The position numbers were made by a program, and so were the translations under genes. Below, in pieces: positions 9,180 to 18,767 of a stretch of DNA of 64,000 bases. The notes beneath the pieces are model-generated. The model did not search any database, was not told the DNA's origin, and worked only from the letters and a program-made list of their open reading frames with translations. How positions within the stretch are numbered: the first letter of the stretch is position 1; every line of letters starts with the position of its first letter. The stretch covers positions 648,196 through 712,195 of the forward strand of contig NZ_CANMSJ010000001.1 of the NCBI RefSeq assembly GCF_947500605.1, written 5' to 3'. The stretch is from an uncultured Lacinutrix sp. (GTDB taxonomy: Bacteria > Bacteroidota > Bacteroidia > Flavobacteriales > Flavobacteriaceae).

Positions 9180-10130
9180 TTAAGCTAAATACGCTAAAAC
9201 ATTTTTCTCTATACGTTCTTGAATATTAGAAACATCTGCTTTTACAAATGGTTCTCCCATTATATTCTCGAAAAGTTCGATGTAACGTTCTGAAACTGTT
9301 TCAATATACTCATCGCTCATTACAGGAACTGTTTGCCCTTCTAATCCTTGAAAATCGTTAGCAATTAACCATTGTCTTACAAATTCTTTAGACAATTGTT
9401 TTTGTGTTTCACCTTTATCTTGACGTTCTTGATAACCATCTGCGTAAAAATAACGTGAAGAATCTGGTGTATGGATTTCATCGATTAAAACAATTTTTCC
9501 ATCTTTAGTTTTTCCAAATTCATATTTAGTATCTACAAGAATTAATCCGCGAGATGCTGCTATTTCAGTTCCGCGTTGAAATAATTTTCTTGTATAATCT
9601 TCTAAAACAATATAATCTTCTTCTGTAACTATTCCTTTTAACAGAATGTCTTCACGCGAAATATCCTCATCGTGATCTCCCATTTCAGCTTTAGTTGCAG
9701 GCGTAATAATAGGATTAGGAAACTTATCGTTTTCTTTCATTCCTTCAGGCATTGCAACGCCACAAAGCATGCGCTTTCCTGCTTTATACTCCCTAGCCGC
9801 ATGACCAGACATATAACCACGAATTACCATTTCTACTTTAAAAGGTTCGCACAAGTGTCCAACAGCGACATTAGGATCTGGAGTTGCTGTTAACCAATTT
9901 GGTACTAAATCTTCGGTAGCTTTCATCATACTTGTTGCTATCTGGTTTAGTATTTGCCCTTTATATGGAATTCCTTTTGGCATTACAACATCGAACGCAC
10001 TTAAACGATCTGTTGCAATCATTACTAATTCTTCGTCGTTTATATTATAAACGGCTCTTACTTTGCCTTTATAAAGACTTTTCTGATTTGGAAACTTAAA
10101 ATTGGTGTCTGTAATTGTGTTATTAGCCAC
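9180..10130 (-). CDS. purC: Phosphoribosylaminoimidazole-succinocarboxamide synthase
   Basis: Cytoplasmic purine-biosynthesis enzyme (SAICAR synthetase) joining aspartate to CAIR with ATP. The 316-residue protein is the longer form seen in Bacteroidota and eukaryotes. Diagnostic blocks are [10 protein letters not shown] near the N-terminus, [31 protein letters not shown] and [19 protein letters not shown]. It is monocistronic with its own terminator. A -7-like TATTTTTG lies on the minus strand at 10182-10189, about 50 bases upstream of the ATG. Confidence 0.97.
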   Translation of the reverse strand: MANNTITDTNFKFPNQKSLYKGKVRAVYNINDEELVMIATDRLSAFDVVMPKGIPYKGQILNQIATSMMKATEDLVPNWLTATPDPNVAVGHLCEPFKVEMVIRGYMSGHAAREYKAGKRMLCGVAMPEGMKENDKFPNPIITPATKAEMGDHDEDISREDILLKGIVTEEDYIVLEDYTRKLFQRGTEIAASRGLILVDTKYEFGKTKDGKIVLIDEIHTPDSSRYFYADGYQERQDKGETQKQLSKEFVRQWLIANDFQGLEGQTVPVMSDEYIETVSERYIELFENIMGEPFVKADVSNIQERIEKNVLAYLA

Positions 10131-10298
10131 GAGTGTAATAGTTTTTAGTTGTGTGTTGTGTTACCTATATTTTAGGTGTTGCAAAAATATTGATTAATTT
10201 TAAATTTAATATCATTCTTAGCATTTTCAATTAAGAAAATATATAGAATTTAAAATAAAAAATATAGCAAAAAGCAAGTTCCTAAGTTTCAAAAAAAA

Positions 10299-11255
10299 CT
10301 ATCCTTCGATGTTTTCTATGTTTTTATACGCTGCAATTACTGCTTTTACTAATTTATGACGCACTACATCTTTATCGTCTAAGAAAACCATACCAATACC
10401 ATCTACATCTTTTAAAACCAATAAGGCTTCTTTAAGTCCGGAAACAGTACGTCTTGGTAAATCTATTTGTCCTGGATCGCCTGTTAGCAAAAACTTAGCG
10501 TTTTTTCCCATACGTGTTAAAAACATCTTCATTTGTGCGTGCGTTGTGTTTTGTCCTTCGTCTAAAATCACAAATGCATTATCCAAAGTACGTCCACGCA
10601 TAAAGGCCAAAGGTGCTATTTGTATGGTACCATTTTCTATGTATTGCGCTAATTTTTCGGGAGCAATCATATCACGAAGTGCATCGTAAAGTGGTTGCAT
10701 GTATGGGTCTAATTTTTCTTTTAAATCTCCTGGAAGAAACCCTAAATTCTCACCTGCTTCTACTGCCGGACGCGTTAAAATAATTCGTTTTACTTCTTTA
10801 TTTTTTAATGCTTTTACCGCTAATGCAACACCTGTATAGGTTTTCCCTGTTCCTGCAGGACCAATAGCAAACACCATATCGTTTTTACGCATAAGCTCTA
10901 CCAACTTACGCTGGTTTGCTGTTTGGGCTTTTATTAGTTTCCCATTTACACCATGCACTATGGTTTCTCCGCTTTTTGCAGTGGTATTATAATCTTCACT
11001 ACTATTACTTGTTAATACACGTTCTATTGCGTTTTCGTCTAATTTTTTATGTTTAACAAAATGTTTGGTTAACATTTTTAGTTTTCTACTAAACTCGTCT
11101 AAAAGTTCTTCTTCACCAAAAGCCTTAATTTCGTTACCACGTGCAACAATTTTTAATTTAGGAAAGTGTTTTTTTAAAAGTTTAATATTTTCGTTTCCAG
11201 CTCCAAAAAATTCTTTCGGAGTGATTTCTTCAAGTTGAATTATTATTTCGTTCAA
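10299..11255 (-). CDS. phoH: PhoH family ATPase
   Basis: A 318-residue cytoplasmic P-loop ATPase of the PhoH/YbeZ family, linked in other bacteria to RNA metabolism with YbeY. An N-terminal KH-like region (about residues 1-60) precedes Walker A GPAGTGKT at residues 132-139 and Walker B FVILDEGQNTT further on; TGDPGQIDLP is also conserved. The start is TTG at 11255: it gives the expected N-terminus NEIIIQLEEITPKEF and no in-frame ATG lies upstream. Divergent from the SAM hydroxide adenosyltransferase gene. Confidence 0.93.
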   Translation of the reverse strand: MNEIIIQLEEITPKEFFGAGNENIKLLKKHFPKLKIVARGNEIKAFGEEELLDEFSRKLKMLTKHFVKHKKLDENAIERVLTSNSSEDYNTTAKSGETIVHGVNGKLIKAQTANQRKLVELMRKNDMVFAIGPAGTGKTYTGVALAVKALKNKEVKRIILTRPAVEAGENLGFLPGDLKEKLDPYMQPLYDALRDMIAPEKLAQYIENGTIQIAPLAFMRGRTLDNAFVILDEGQNTTHAQMKMFLTRMGKNAKFLLTGDPGQIDLPRRTVSGLKEALLVLKDVDGIGMVFLDDKDVVRHKLVKAVIAAYKNIENIEG

Positions 11256-11295
11256 AAGCGTATCGTTTTAATTAAGAATTTCTATTCTATTTTCT

Positions 11296-11303
11296 TAGTT
11301 TTG
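11296..11303 (+). promoter_or_regulatory. Candidate -7 element upstream of the SAM hydroxide adenosyltransferase gene
   Basis: TAGTTTTG fits the Bacteroidota consensus TAnnTTTG and lies 74 bases before the ATG. No good -33 TTTG was seen at the right distance, so support is weak. Confidence 0.3.
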
Positions 11304-11377
11304 TTCTTTGTTATAAACTTAAGGAAGTTAGTTAACTTTTAAGACTATTAATCAATAAAAATATCAACAATTACTAA

Positions 11378-12232
11378 ATGGCAATTATCACATTAACTAC
11401 AGATTTTGGTGAGAAAGATCACTTTGCTGGTGCGATAAAAGGTGCTATTTATAGCGAATTACCAGATGTAAGGATTGTTGACATCTCGCATTCTGTATCA
11501 CCATTTAATATTCCTGAAGCTGCTTATATTATACAAAATGCATATAGTAGTTTTCCAGATGGCACCATACATATTATTGGTCTTGACTCTGAAATTAACC
11601 AAGAAAACAAACATATTGCCATAGAATTAGACGGGCACTTTTTTGTGTGTGCTAATAATGGAATTATGAGTATGATTTGTGCAGAAATAGTACCAAAACA
11701 AATTGTAGAAATTAATATTCACGATAAAATTGAAACCAGTTTTCCTGTACTAGACGTTTTTGTTAAGGTTGCCTGCCACATTGCTCGTGGTGGAACTTTA
11801 GGTGTTATAGGTAAAAGCATAAGCACTATTAAACCTATAAGAAACCTTGAACCTTATATTAACGATGAAAAAACACAAATTATAGGAAGCATAATTTATA
11901 TCGATAATTACGGCAACGTAGTTACAAATATTAAAAAGTCATTTTTTGAAAATATACAAAAAGGACGTGCTTTTGAGGTTTCGGCAAGAAGCCACAAGTT
12001 TAAAAAAATACACGCTAAGTATAGCGATATTATAAATTTCGATATACCCGAAGAAAACCGAAACGATGAAGGTCGTGGTTTGGTGGTTTTTAACTCGTCT
12101 AACTATTTAGAAATTGCCATTTACAAAGGTAATACTGGCAACGTTGGTGGTGCTAGTAGTTTAATGGGTTTAAAACTACGAGATACTGTTACAATTAATT
12201 TTGTGAAACCAGTATCGAATGTTCCATTATAA
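11378..12232 (+). CDS. SAM hydroxide adenosyltransferase (DUF62 family)
   Basis: A 284-residue enzyme of the SAM_HAT/DUF62 family, which uses hydroxide to split S-adenosylmethionine into adenosine and methionine. The N-terminal TLTTDFGEKDHFAGAIKG and IVDISHSVSPFNIPEAAYII match the family, with the active-site aspartates of TTDFG and VDISH present; IYIDNYGNVVTNI marks the C-terminal barrel. Length is normal. It is followed by two small metabolic genes on the same strand with 76- and 12-base gaps. The physiological reason for SAM hydrolysis is not established. Confidence 0.92.
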   Translation: MAIITLTTDFGEKDHFAGAIKGAIYSELPDVRIVDISHSVSPFNIPEAAYIIQNAYSSFPDGTIHIIGLDSEINQENKHIAIELDGHFFVCANNGIMSMICAEIVPKQIVEINIHDKIETSFPVLDVFVKVACHIARGGTLGVIGKSISTIKPIRNLEPYINDEKTQIIGSIIYIDNYGNVVTNIKKSFFENIQKGRAFEVSARSHKFKKIHAKYSDIINFDIPEENRNDEGRGLVVFNSSNYLEIAIYKGNTGNVGGASSLMGLKLRDTVTINFVKPVSNVPL

Positions 12233-12308
12233 AGAATTACTGTACTTTTAAAAAGTTAAACAAAATTAGATTTCGCTTACGCGGAAATAAATAAAATAGA
12301 TATAATTT

Positions 12309-12605
12309 ATGTTTGTAAGAATTGTTAAATTGAGTTTCGCCGAAGAAAATATAACACCTTTTTTAGCAAATTTTGAAACGGTAAAAGAAAAAATTCGCAG
12401 CTTTGAAGGTTGTCAACGTCTTGAATTATATCGCGATAAACACAATACAAACATCTTTTTTACGTATAGTTATTGGAATACTGAAGACGATTTAAATAAC
12501 TACAGACATTCCGATTTATTTAAAGGTATTTGGGCAGAAACAAAACCTATGTTTAATGCTAAGCCAGAAGCTTGGAGTGTGGATAAATTGGAGAGTTTAA
12601 AATAA
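12309..12605 (+). CDS. Antibiotic-biosynthesis monooxygenase (ABM) domain protein
   Basis: A 98-residue single-domain protein of the ABM dimeric ferredoxin-like fold: N-terminal strand FVRIVKLSFAEENITPFL, central FEGCQRLELYRDKHNTNIFFTYSYW and C-terminal helix ending FNAKPEAWSVDKLE. Family members include quinol monooxygenases and heme-degrading enzymes, but many have no known activity. No heme-binding asparagine motif is obvious. It is 12 bases upstream of the SDR gene, so probably co-transcribed. Confidence 0.8.
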   Translation: MFVRIVKLSFAEENITPFLANFETVKEKIRSFEGCQRLELYRDKHNTNIFFTYSYWNTEDDLNNYRHSDLFKGIWAETKPMFNAKPEAWSVDKLESLK

Positions 12606-12617
12606 CAGGATCAATTC

Positions 12618-13412
12618 ATGAACTTCAACAACAAAGTTATATGGATAACCGGTGCCTCTTCTGGAATAGGCAAGCATTTGGCTATAGAATTATCTAATCT
12701 GGGTGCAAAACTTATATTATCTTCTAGAAATATTGAAGCATTAGAAATTGTTAAGAACCTATGCAATCAATCATCAGAAATTAAATTAATTACTCTAGAT
12801 TTAGAAGATTATAATACTTTTAAACTAAAAGTAGAAGAAGCTATTTCTGCTTTTAAAACTATAGATATTCTAGTAAACAATGGAGGTATTAGTCAACGCT
12901 CTTTTACAAAAGAAACAAGCATTGACGTAGACAAACGTATAATGGATGTTAATTATCTAGGAACAGTTGCATTAACAAAAGCATTATTACCTCATTTTAT
13001 AAAAAACCAAAGTGGTCATTTTGTTACAACAACAAGTATAGTTGGAAAAATTGGCACACCCTTACGCTCTAGCTACGCAGCAAGTAAACATGCGTTACAT
13101 GGTTTTTTTGATAGTTTAAGAGCCGAAATACACATAAACAATATTGCAGTTACTTTGGTTTGTCCAGGTTTTGTTAATACCAATATATCTTTAAATGCAT
13201 TAACTGGAAACGGTAAAGCACAAAACAAAATGGATAATGCTACCAAAAACGGAATAGCACCAAAACATTTTGCTAGATTAATGGCTAAAGCAATATATAA
13301 AAAGAAGCAAGAAGTCTATATTGCTGGCTTTAAAGAAAAATTAGGCGTTTATACAAAACGCTTTTTCCCAAAATTGTTATCTAAAATGATACGCAAATTA
13401 AGCGTAACCTAA
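12618..13412 (+). CDS. Short-chain dehydrogenase/reductase
   Basis: A 264-residue Rossmann-fold oxidoreductase. The cofactor motif TGASSGIG lies at residues 11-18, the NNAG position reads NNGG (87-90), and the catalytic S140, Y153 and K157 (YAASK) are all present. The VCPGFVNTNIS loop is typical of classical SDRs; the C-terminus has extra basic residues that could contact membranes. Arginine 37 (SSRN) favours NADP. Substrate unknown. Confidence 0.9.
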   Translation: MNFNNKVIWITGASSGIGKHLAIELSNLGAKLILSSRNIEALEIVKNLCNQSSEIKLITLDLEDYNTFKLKVEEAISAFKTIDILVNNGGISQRSFTKETSIDVDKRIMDVNYLGTVALTKALLPHFIKNQSGHFVTTTSIVGKIGTPLRSSYAASKHALHGFFDSLRAEIHINNIAVTLVCPGFVNTNISLNALTGNGKAQNKMDNATKNGIAPKHFARLMAKAIYKKKQEVYIAGFKEKLGVYTKRFFPKLLSKMIRKLSVT

Positions 13413-13448
13413 ATTTAGTAGTACTTTTACAAAAACACAAGAATTTAA

Positions 13449-15842
13449 ATGTTAGCACTCTTAAAAAAAGAAATAAACTCGTTTTTCGCTTCACCAATTG
13501 GTTATTTGGTGATTGCTATATTCTTATTATTAAATGGCTTGCTTTTATGGCTATTTAAAGGTGAATTTAATGTTCTCGATTATGGTTTTGCAGACCTATC
13601 ATCGTTCTTTTTATTATCGCCTTGGATTCTTATTTTTCTTATTCCTGCTGTTACTATGCGTAGTTTTAGCGACGAAAAAAAACAAGGTACTTTAGAGCTT
13701 TTATTAACCAAACCTATTTCTCATTTACAAATTGTACTTGGTAAATATTTTGGAGCATTTTTATTAATAATTTTAGCACTTATACCTACTCTACTCTATG
13801 TTTATACTGTTAACCAATTAGGTAAACCTGTTGGTAATTTAGATGTTGGGAGTACTTTAGGTTCTTATTTAGGGCTACTATTTTTAGTTGCAGCTTATAC
13901 GGCAATTGGTATTTTCTCTTCTACTTTAAGCGATAATCAAATAGTCGCTTTTATTATAGCCGTTTTTCTATGTTTCTTATTCTATGTTGGTTTTGAAGGC
14001 TTAGCAGATATTTTAGGAAGCTTTGTAGAGCAAATAGGTATGGCATCTCATTTTAAAAGTATGAGTCGTGGCGTTCTAGACACCAGAGATATTATCTATT
14101 TTTTAAGTGTTACTGCGCTATTTATATTTTTAACCGTAAAACGTATAAATGCAGAAGGCTCTCAACCTATAAAATGGTTACATCTTGCTATTATCCCTAT
14201 AGCTTTAATTGTTTTAAATGTTACTAGTACAACTATATACAAACGTTTTGATTTGACTTCAGATAGTCGTTATACTTTAAACGAAGCCTCATTAAATGTT
14301 ATAAAAGATGTCGATTCTCCAATATTGATTGATGTCTTTTTAGAAGGCGAAGATTTTCCTTCAGAATTTAGAAGATTACAAACCGAAACAAGACAATTAC
14401 TAGAAGAATTTACAGCATATAATAGTAATATAAAATTCAATTTTATAAATCCTATTGAAGACGAAGCTACTCGCGAACGCAACATAGCTCAACTTACAGA
14501 TCGTGGCTTAACACCAATGCAATTAAGCGTTCAAGATAATGGGAAGCAATCGCAAACTGTAATTATACCTTGGGCTTTGGCAAGCTACAATAACCAAACG
14601 GTAGATATTCCTTTAGTTAAATACAAAGTAAATGCCAACCAACAAGAATTGGTAACAAACTCTGTACAACACTTAGAATATGCCTTTGCCGATGGTTTAA
14701 GCAAACTTATAAACCCTAAAAAAAGGAAAATTGCAATTTTAAAAGGAAATGCAGAACTTGAAGATCTTAAAATAGCAGACTTTTTAACCACGCTTGGTCA
14801 ATACTATTACATTGCTCCTTTTACATTAGATAGTGTGGCTACAAACCCACAAAAAACGGCTAAATCTCTAAACACTTACGATTTAGTAATTGCAGCTAAA
14901 CCTACAGAAGCATTTTCTGAAGAAGAAAAATATGTACTCGACCAATACACTATGAATGGTGGCAAAAGTCTATGGTTAATAGATAAAGTTGTCATGGAAA
15001 AGGACAGTTTATTTAATCCTGAAGGCAAGAATATTGCAATTCCTAGAGATTTAAATTTAACAGATTACTTTTTTAAATACGGTGCACGTATTAATCCTTT
15101 ATTAACGAGTGTTAAGAGTCAGAATATTGGTAGAATAACTTTAGAAACTGGTCAAGATGAAAGCTTAAAGCTTCAACATTTTTTATGGCCCTATTCGCCA
15201 TTAGCATTAAGCGATGTTAACCACCCAATTACTAATAATTTAAACTTTGTAAAGTTTGACTTTGCAAACCAAATAGACACGCTTAAAAACGACATTAAGA
15301 AGACTATTTTACTTAAAACCGATAGACCAAGTCGTCTAGAAGGTACTCCAAAAGAGATAAATCTAAGTTTTGCTTTAACAGAGCCAGATTCTAAGCTTTT
15401 TACTAAAGACAGACAAAACCTTGCTGTGCTTTTAGAAGGTGAATTTACATCGGTTTATAACAATCGTGTAAAGCCACTTCAATTAGAAAATGACAAAACA
15501 AAAAGCGCCGAAACTAAAATGATAATTATTGCCGATGGAGATGTTATTAAAAACGACATAGACAAAGGTAGACCAACAACTTTAGGGTTCGATAAGTGGA
15601 CAAAAGAGACTTATGGCAATAAAGAATTTTTGCTTAATGCTGTCAATTATCTTTTAGATGACGACGGACTTATAAACATTCGAAGCAAGGAAGTAAAAGT
15701 TGCGTTTTTAGATCAAGCAAAAATTGCTAAAGAAAAAACAAAATGGCAAACCATTAATATTGTGTTGCCTTTACTGCTATTAGGCTTGTTTGGCTTTGTT
15801 TTTAACTTTTTAAGAAAACGTAAATACGCTAAAAAAAGTTAA
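13449..15842 (+). CDS. gldG: GldF-GldG fusion, gliding-associated ABC transporter membrane subunit
   Basis: One 797-residue ORF covering what are normally two proteins. Residues 1-235 match GldF, an ABC-2 type permease with six helices (MLALLKKEINSFF at the start and SFSDEKKQGTLELLLTKPIS at 72-91). Residues about 242-797 match GldG: a helix, then YKRFDLTSDSRYTLNEAS, the long periplasmic ABC_transp_aux region and a C-terminal helix near 768-788. With the ATPase GldA, which is not in this window, this complex is linked to flavobacterial gliding. The joint region GSQPIKWLHLAI has no stop or frameshift signal, so the fusion looks genuine. The short 36-base gap suggests co-transcription with the SDR gene. 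Confidence 0.9.
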   Translation: MLALLKKEINSFFASPIGYLVIAIFLLLNGLLLWLFKGEFNVLDYGFADLSSFFLLSPWILIFLIPAVTMRSFSDEKKQGTLELLLTKPISHLQIVLGKYFGAFLLIILALIPTLLYVYTVNQLGKPVGNLDVGSTLGSYLGLLFLVAAYTAIGIFSSTLSDNQIVAFIIAVFLCFLFYVGFEGLADILGSFVEQIGMASHFKSMSRGVLDTRDIIYFLSVTALFIFLTVKRINAEGSQPIKWLHLAIIPIALIVLNVTSTTIYKRFDLTSDSRYTLNEASLNVIKDVDSPILIDVFLEGEDFPSEFRRLQTETRQLLEEFTAYNSNIKFNFINPIEDEATRERNIAQLTDRGLTPMQLSVQDNGKQSQTVIIPWALASYNNQTVDIPLVKYKVNANQQELVTNSVQHLEYAFADGLSKLINPKKRKIAILKGNAELEDLKIADFLTTLGQYYYIAPFTLDSVATNPQKTAKSLNTYDLVIAAKPTEAFSEEEKYVLDQYTMNGGKSLWLIDKVVMEKDSLFNPEGKNIAIPRDLNLTDYFFKYGARINPLLTSVKSQNIGRITLETGQDESLKLQHFLWPYSPLALSDVNHPITNNLNFVKFDFANQIDTLKNDIKKTILLKTDRPSRLEGTPKEINLSFALTEPDSKLFTKDRQNLAVLLEGEFTSVYNNRVKPLQLENDKTKSAETKMIIIADGDVIKNDIDKGRPTTLGFDKWTKETYGNKEFLLNAVNYLLDDDGLINIRSKEVKVAFLDQAKIAKEKTKWQTINIVLPLLLLGLFGFVFNFLRKRKYAKKS

Positions 15843-15919
15843 AATTAGCATCACTATTTTTTCGTTTTAATGAAAAAATTCTGTTAATAAGTTTGTTTCT
15901 GTTTTAGGCAGTTAAACAA

Positions 15920-15927
15920 TATATTTG
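15920..15927 (+). promoter_or_regulatory. Candidate -7 element of the dnaN promoter
   Basis: TATATTTG fits TAnnTTTG and lies 39 bases before the dnaN ATG. A TTTG at 15892-15895 is 24 bases upstream, slightly beyond the usual 17-23 spacing, so it is a fair but unproven promoter. Confidence 0.45.
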
Positions 15928-15966
15928 TAATAACTAATTATTGAGAATTTAACGACCAATATACAT

Positions 15967-17085
15967 ATGAAGTTTATAGTTTCAAGTACATACTTACTTA
16001 AGCAATTACAAGTATTAGGAGGTGTAATTAACAGCTCTAATACCTTACCTATTTTAGATAATTTCCTTTTCGATATCGATAATAACGCATTAACTGTTTC
16101 AGCTAGTGATTTAGAAACGACTATGTCTTCAACTTTAGATATAGAAAGCGATAGCAAAGGAAGTGTTGCTATTCCTGCACGTTTATTATTAGACACTTTA
16201 AAAACGTTTCCGGAACAGCCGTTAACCTTTACTGTTGAAGAAAATAACACTGTAGAAATTAGCTCTAATCATGGTAAATACGCTTTAGCTTATGCAGATG
16301 GTGCAGAATTTCCTAAAGCTGTAGCGCTTGAAGATCCTTCTAGTACAACTATAGCCGGACATATTTTAGCAACTGCTATTAGCAAAACTATTTTTGCTGC
16401 TGGTAACGATGATTTAAGACCGGTAATGAGTGGTGTTTTCTTTCAGTTTTCTACAGACAACTTAACGTTTGTTGCAACTGATGCACACAAGCTTGTAAAA
16501 TATACTCGTGAAGATGTTTCTGCTTCTCAAGTTGCAGAATTTATTATGCCTAAGAAACCTTTAACATTGTTAAAAGGTATTTTATCTGCTAGTGAAGAAA
16601 ATGTAACAATTGATTATAACGATTCTAATGCAAAATTCACTTTTGAGAATACTGTATTAATTTGTCGTTTAATTGATGGTAAATATCCTAATTACGAAGC
16701 GGTTATCCCAAAGGAGAATCCGAATAAATTAAGTATTGATCGTACTCAGTTTTTAAACTCGGTAAAACGTGTTAGTATTTTCTCTAACAAAACAACACAC
16801 CAAATTAGATTAAAAATTGCTGGTGCAGAACTTAATATCTCTGCCGAAGATATCGATTACTCTAATAAAGCAGAAGAGCGTTTAACTTGTGATTATCAAG
16901 GAGACGATATGCAAATTGGTTTCAACTCTCGTTTCTTAACAGAGATGTTAAACAATTTAAGTGCAACAGATGTACAATTAGAAATGAGTATGCCTAACAG
17001 AGCCGGAATTTTAACTCCTATTGATGGATTAGATGAAGGTGAACATGTAACAATGCTTGTTATGCCTGTTATGCTAAATAGCTAG
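15967..17085 (+). CDS. dnaN: DNA polymerase III subunit beta (sliding clamp)
   Basis: A 372-residue clamp protein that rings DNA and tethers DNA polymerase III. The N-terminal MKFIVSSTYLLKQLQVLGGVI, the central RPVMSGVFFQF and VATDAHKLVKY, and the C-terminal LVMPVMLN, which closes the third clamp domain and partner-binding pocket, are characteristic; length is normal. It is not next to dnaA, as is common in this phylum. A strong hairpin terminator follows 68 bases after the stop. Confidence 0.98.
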   Translation: MKFIVSSTYLLKQLQVLGGVINSSNTLPILDNFLFDIDNNALTVSASDLETTMSSTLDIESDSKGSVAIPARLLLDTLKTFPEQPLTFTVEENNTVEISSNHGKYALAYADGAEFPKAVALEDPSSTTIAGHILATAISKTIFAAGNDDLRPVMSGVFFQFSTDNLTFVATDAHKLVKYTREDVSASQVAEFIMPKKPLTLLKGILSASEENVTIDYNDSNAKFTFENTVLICRLIDGKYPNYEAVIPKENPNKLSIDRTQFLNSVKRVSIFSNKTTHQIRLKIAGAELNISAEDIDYSNKAEERLTCDYQGDDMQIGFNSRFLTEMLNNLSATDVQLEMSMPNRAGILTPIDGLDEGEHVTMLVMPVMLNS

Positions 17086-17152
17086 TAACCTGACTACTAA
17101 ATATTATATAAAATAGATTTTTCTATAAATAGAAAAATCGCCAATATTATAA

Positions 17153-17178
17153 AAACGCAACCTCTCGAGGTTGCGTTT
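17153..17178 (+). terminator. Terminator after dnaN
   Basis: Stem AAACGCAACCTC (17153-17164) pairing with GAGGTTGCGTTT (17167-17178), 12 base pairs and a tiny loop. Nearly the same stem recurs at 17709-17734. Confidence 0.8.
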
Positions 17179-17295
17179 AGCTTTATAATACTACTGTAGA
17201 ACGATTAATTTTGTCTCTAACATAAATTTAATTGATGTTTGTTAATATAATAAATCAATATTTCTGATTTATCACGCTAATTAATCTGAAACAAA

Positions 17296-17682
17296 ATGAA
17301 ACATCAAATTAAAGTACTATTACTAATCCTGTCTTGCACAACACTATTTAATTGTAGTTCGAATGATGATTCAATTAAAAACATTAACAGTGAAACAGAT
17401 TTTATTGGGGAATGGTTACGTAGCGATTCTACAGAAGATATTCAATATAAAATGGTTTTTACAAAACAAGTTTTAGAAAGTGATTCTGAAAAAATAGGCT
17501 ACATTATTAGCAGTGTTACCTATAGTACTGGAGAGGCTACATCTAGTTTAGGTGATTTTAATTGGAACATTAATAACGATGTATTGACTTTAGATAAAGT
17601 TGTAACAACTTTTCAATTTTCATCTAATAGAGATGCGTTGCTTTTACCAAGTTTTTCGGAATTAGAATTTATAAAACAATAG
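17296..17682 (+). CDS. Small lipoprotein, function unknown
   Basis: A 128-residue protein with a lipoprotein signal (KVLLLILSCTTLFNC, lipid-bearing cysteine at about residue 20) and a mature domain of beta strands around GEWLRSDSTEDIQYKMVF and TGEATSSLGDFNWNINNDVLTL. The pattern resembles lipocalin-like or calycin-type small lipoproteins of Bacteroidota, but I do not recognise a named family. It is a single-gene unit bounded by two near-identical terminators. Exposure at the inner or outer membrane cannot be decided from sequence. Confidence 0.75.
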   Translation: MKHQIKVLLLILSCTTLFNCSSNDDSIKNINSETDFIGEWLRSDSTEDIQYKMVFTKQVLESDSEKIGYIISSVTYSTGEATSSLGDFNWNINNDVLTLDKVVTTFQFSSNRDALLLPSFSELEFIKQ

Positions 17683-17708
17683 TAAATATATTATAGCTAT
17701 AAATTAAA

Positions 17709-17734
17709 AAACGCAACCTCTTCAGGTTGCGTTT
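17709..17734 (+). terminator. Terminator after the small lipoprotein gene
   Basis: Stem AAACGCAACCT (17709-17719) with AGGTTGCGTTT (17724-17734), loop CTTC. It separates this gene from the convergent DUF4870 gene and can act in both directions. Confidence 0.8.
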
Positions 17735-17803
17735 CTCTTTATCTTAAAATAAAATTCAACTAACTAACAAAATTATAAGATAAAGGTATTTTCTTTTTAC
17801 TTA

Positions 17804-18142
17804 CTAGTTTATAAAATTATAGCTTAATGGATATGTAGGGTTTTCTCCATTATTAGCTTTAATAGCATTAATAATTGGAAACAATACTGAAACAACTCCC
17901 AATACAATAAAGCCTACCAATCCAAGTCCAAATAATAGAATTAAAGGAATACAAATTATAAAGTTTACAATTAAACTTAATTGGAAGTTAATAATTTTCT
18001 TTCCTTGCTCGTCTATTTGGTAATTTTCGTCTTTTTTAGTGAACCATATTATTAATGGTACTATTAAACCTCCAAAACCTGTTATTGCGGTTAGCAACTG
18101 ACTTAAATGAGTTAATACTAATAATTGTCTATCTTCTTTCAT
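17804..18142 (-). CDS. DUF4870 membrane protein
   Basis: A 112-residue protein with three hydrophobic segments (about residues 9-35, 50-73 and 74-92). The spacing LTHLSQLL...GGLIVPLIIWFTKKDENYQIDEQGKKIINFQ is the hallmark of DUF4870/Tic20-like small membrane proteins. Function is unknown. It is transcribed alone and lies downstream of the sulfur operon but is separated from it by a terminator at 18255-18292. Confidence 0.88.
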   Translation of the reverse strand: MKEDRQLLVLTHLSQLLTAITGFGGLIVPLIIWFTKKDENYQIDEQGKKIINFQLSLIVNFIICIPLILLFGLGLVGFIVLGVVSVLFPIINAIKANNGENPTYPLSYNFIN

Positions 18143-18254
18143 AGCGTTTTGATTTAGTGTGTTGAAATAAATTCAACTGATTGATTGATACTTATATGAC
18201 GCTAGTCTCACAAAAATGTTACAGTTTTATTCAAAAAAAATTATAAAAACAAAA

Positions 18255-18292
18255 AAACTCATTCTACTCTAAAAATAGAGAAAAATGAGTTT
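18255..18292 (-). terminator. Terminator of the sulfur operon
   Basis: Stem AAACTCATT (18255-18263) with AATGAGTTT (18284-18292); an inner CTCTA/TAGAG hairpin may form inside the loop. On the minus strand it is followed by a T-rich stretch. It lies 55 bases past the last YeeE gene. Confidence 0.75.
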
Positions 18293-18346
18293 CTGTTAAA
18301 TAATTATTTTTATAGCTATAATCTAGCTTAGCAACACACTAAAAAA

Positions 18347-18763
18347 TTAATGAGGCAATTTATTTCTTAAAACACCATAAACAAAAGTTCCTATAAGTGC
18401 TCCTAGAATTAAAACTAGAATACTTGGTAGCATTGAACCTAATAATACGTACATAGGTCCTGGACAAGCTCCTGCTAAAGCCCAACCTAAACCAAAAATA
18501 ATACCTCCAGTAATATATCTTGTAAACCCTTTGTCTTTTGAGTTTATTATAATCTCATTCCCACTAAAATCTTTAGATTGATTTCGTTTTAAATACTTAA
18601 CAACTATAATTCCTAAAACAACCGCAGATCCAATAATGCCATACATGTGAAAGCTTTTAAACTGAAACATTTCGTAGATACGAAACCATGAAGCAACTTC
18701 AGATTTAATAAATAATATGCCTAGAAATAAACCGATGCCAAAAAATGATAAAAATTTCTTCAT
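18347..18763 (-). CDS. YeeE/YedE family transporter, C-terminal-half type (DUF6691-like)
   Basis: A 138-residue inner-membrane protein with four hydrophobic segments and the conserved cysteine motif GACPGPMYVLLG near residue 100. In full-length YeeE thiosulfate transporters such cysteine motifs line the pore; here the second half is a separate gene. It starts 4 bases after the first-half gene, so the two should be made together and pair. Likely cargo is thiosulfate or a related sulfur species, inferred from family and neighbours. Confidence 0.88.
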   Translation of the reverse strand: MKKFLSFFGIGLFLGILFIKSEVASWFRIYEMFQFKSFHMYGIIGSAVVLGIIVVKYLKRNQSKDFSGNEIIINSKDKGFTRYITGGIIFGLGWALAGACPGPMYVLLGSMLPSILVLILGALIGTFVYGVLRNKLPH

Positions 18764-18767
18764 AACT

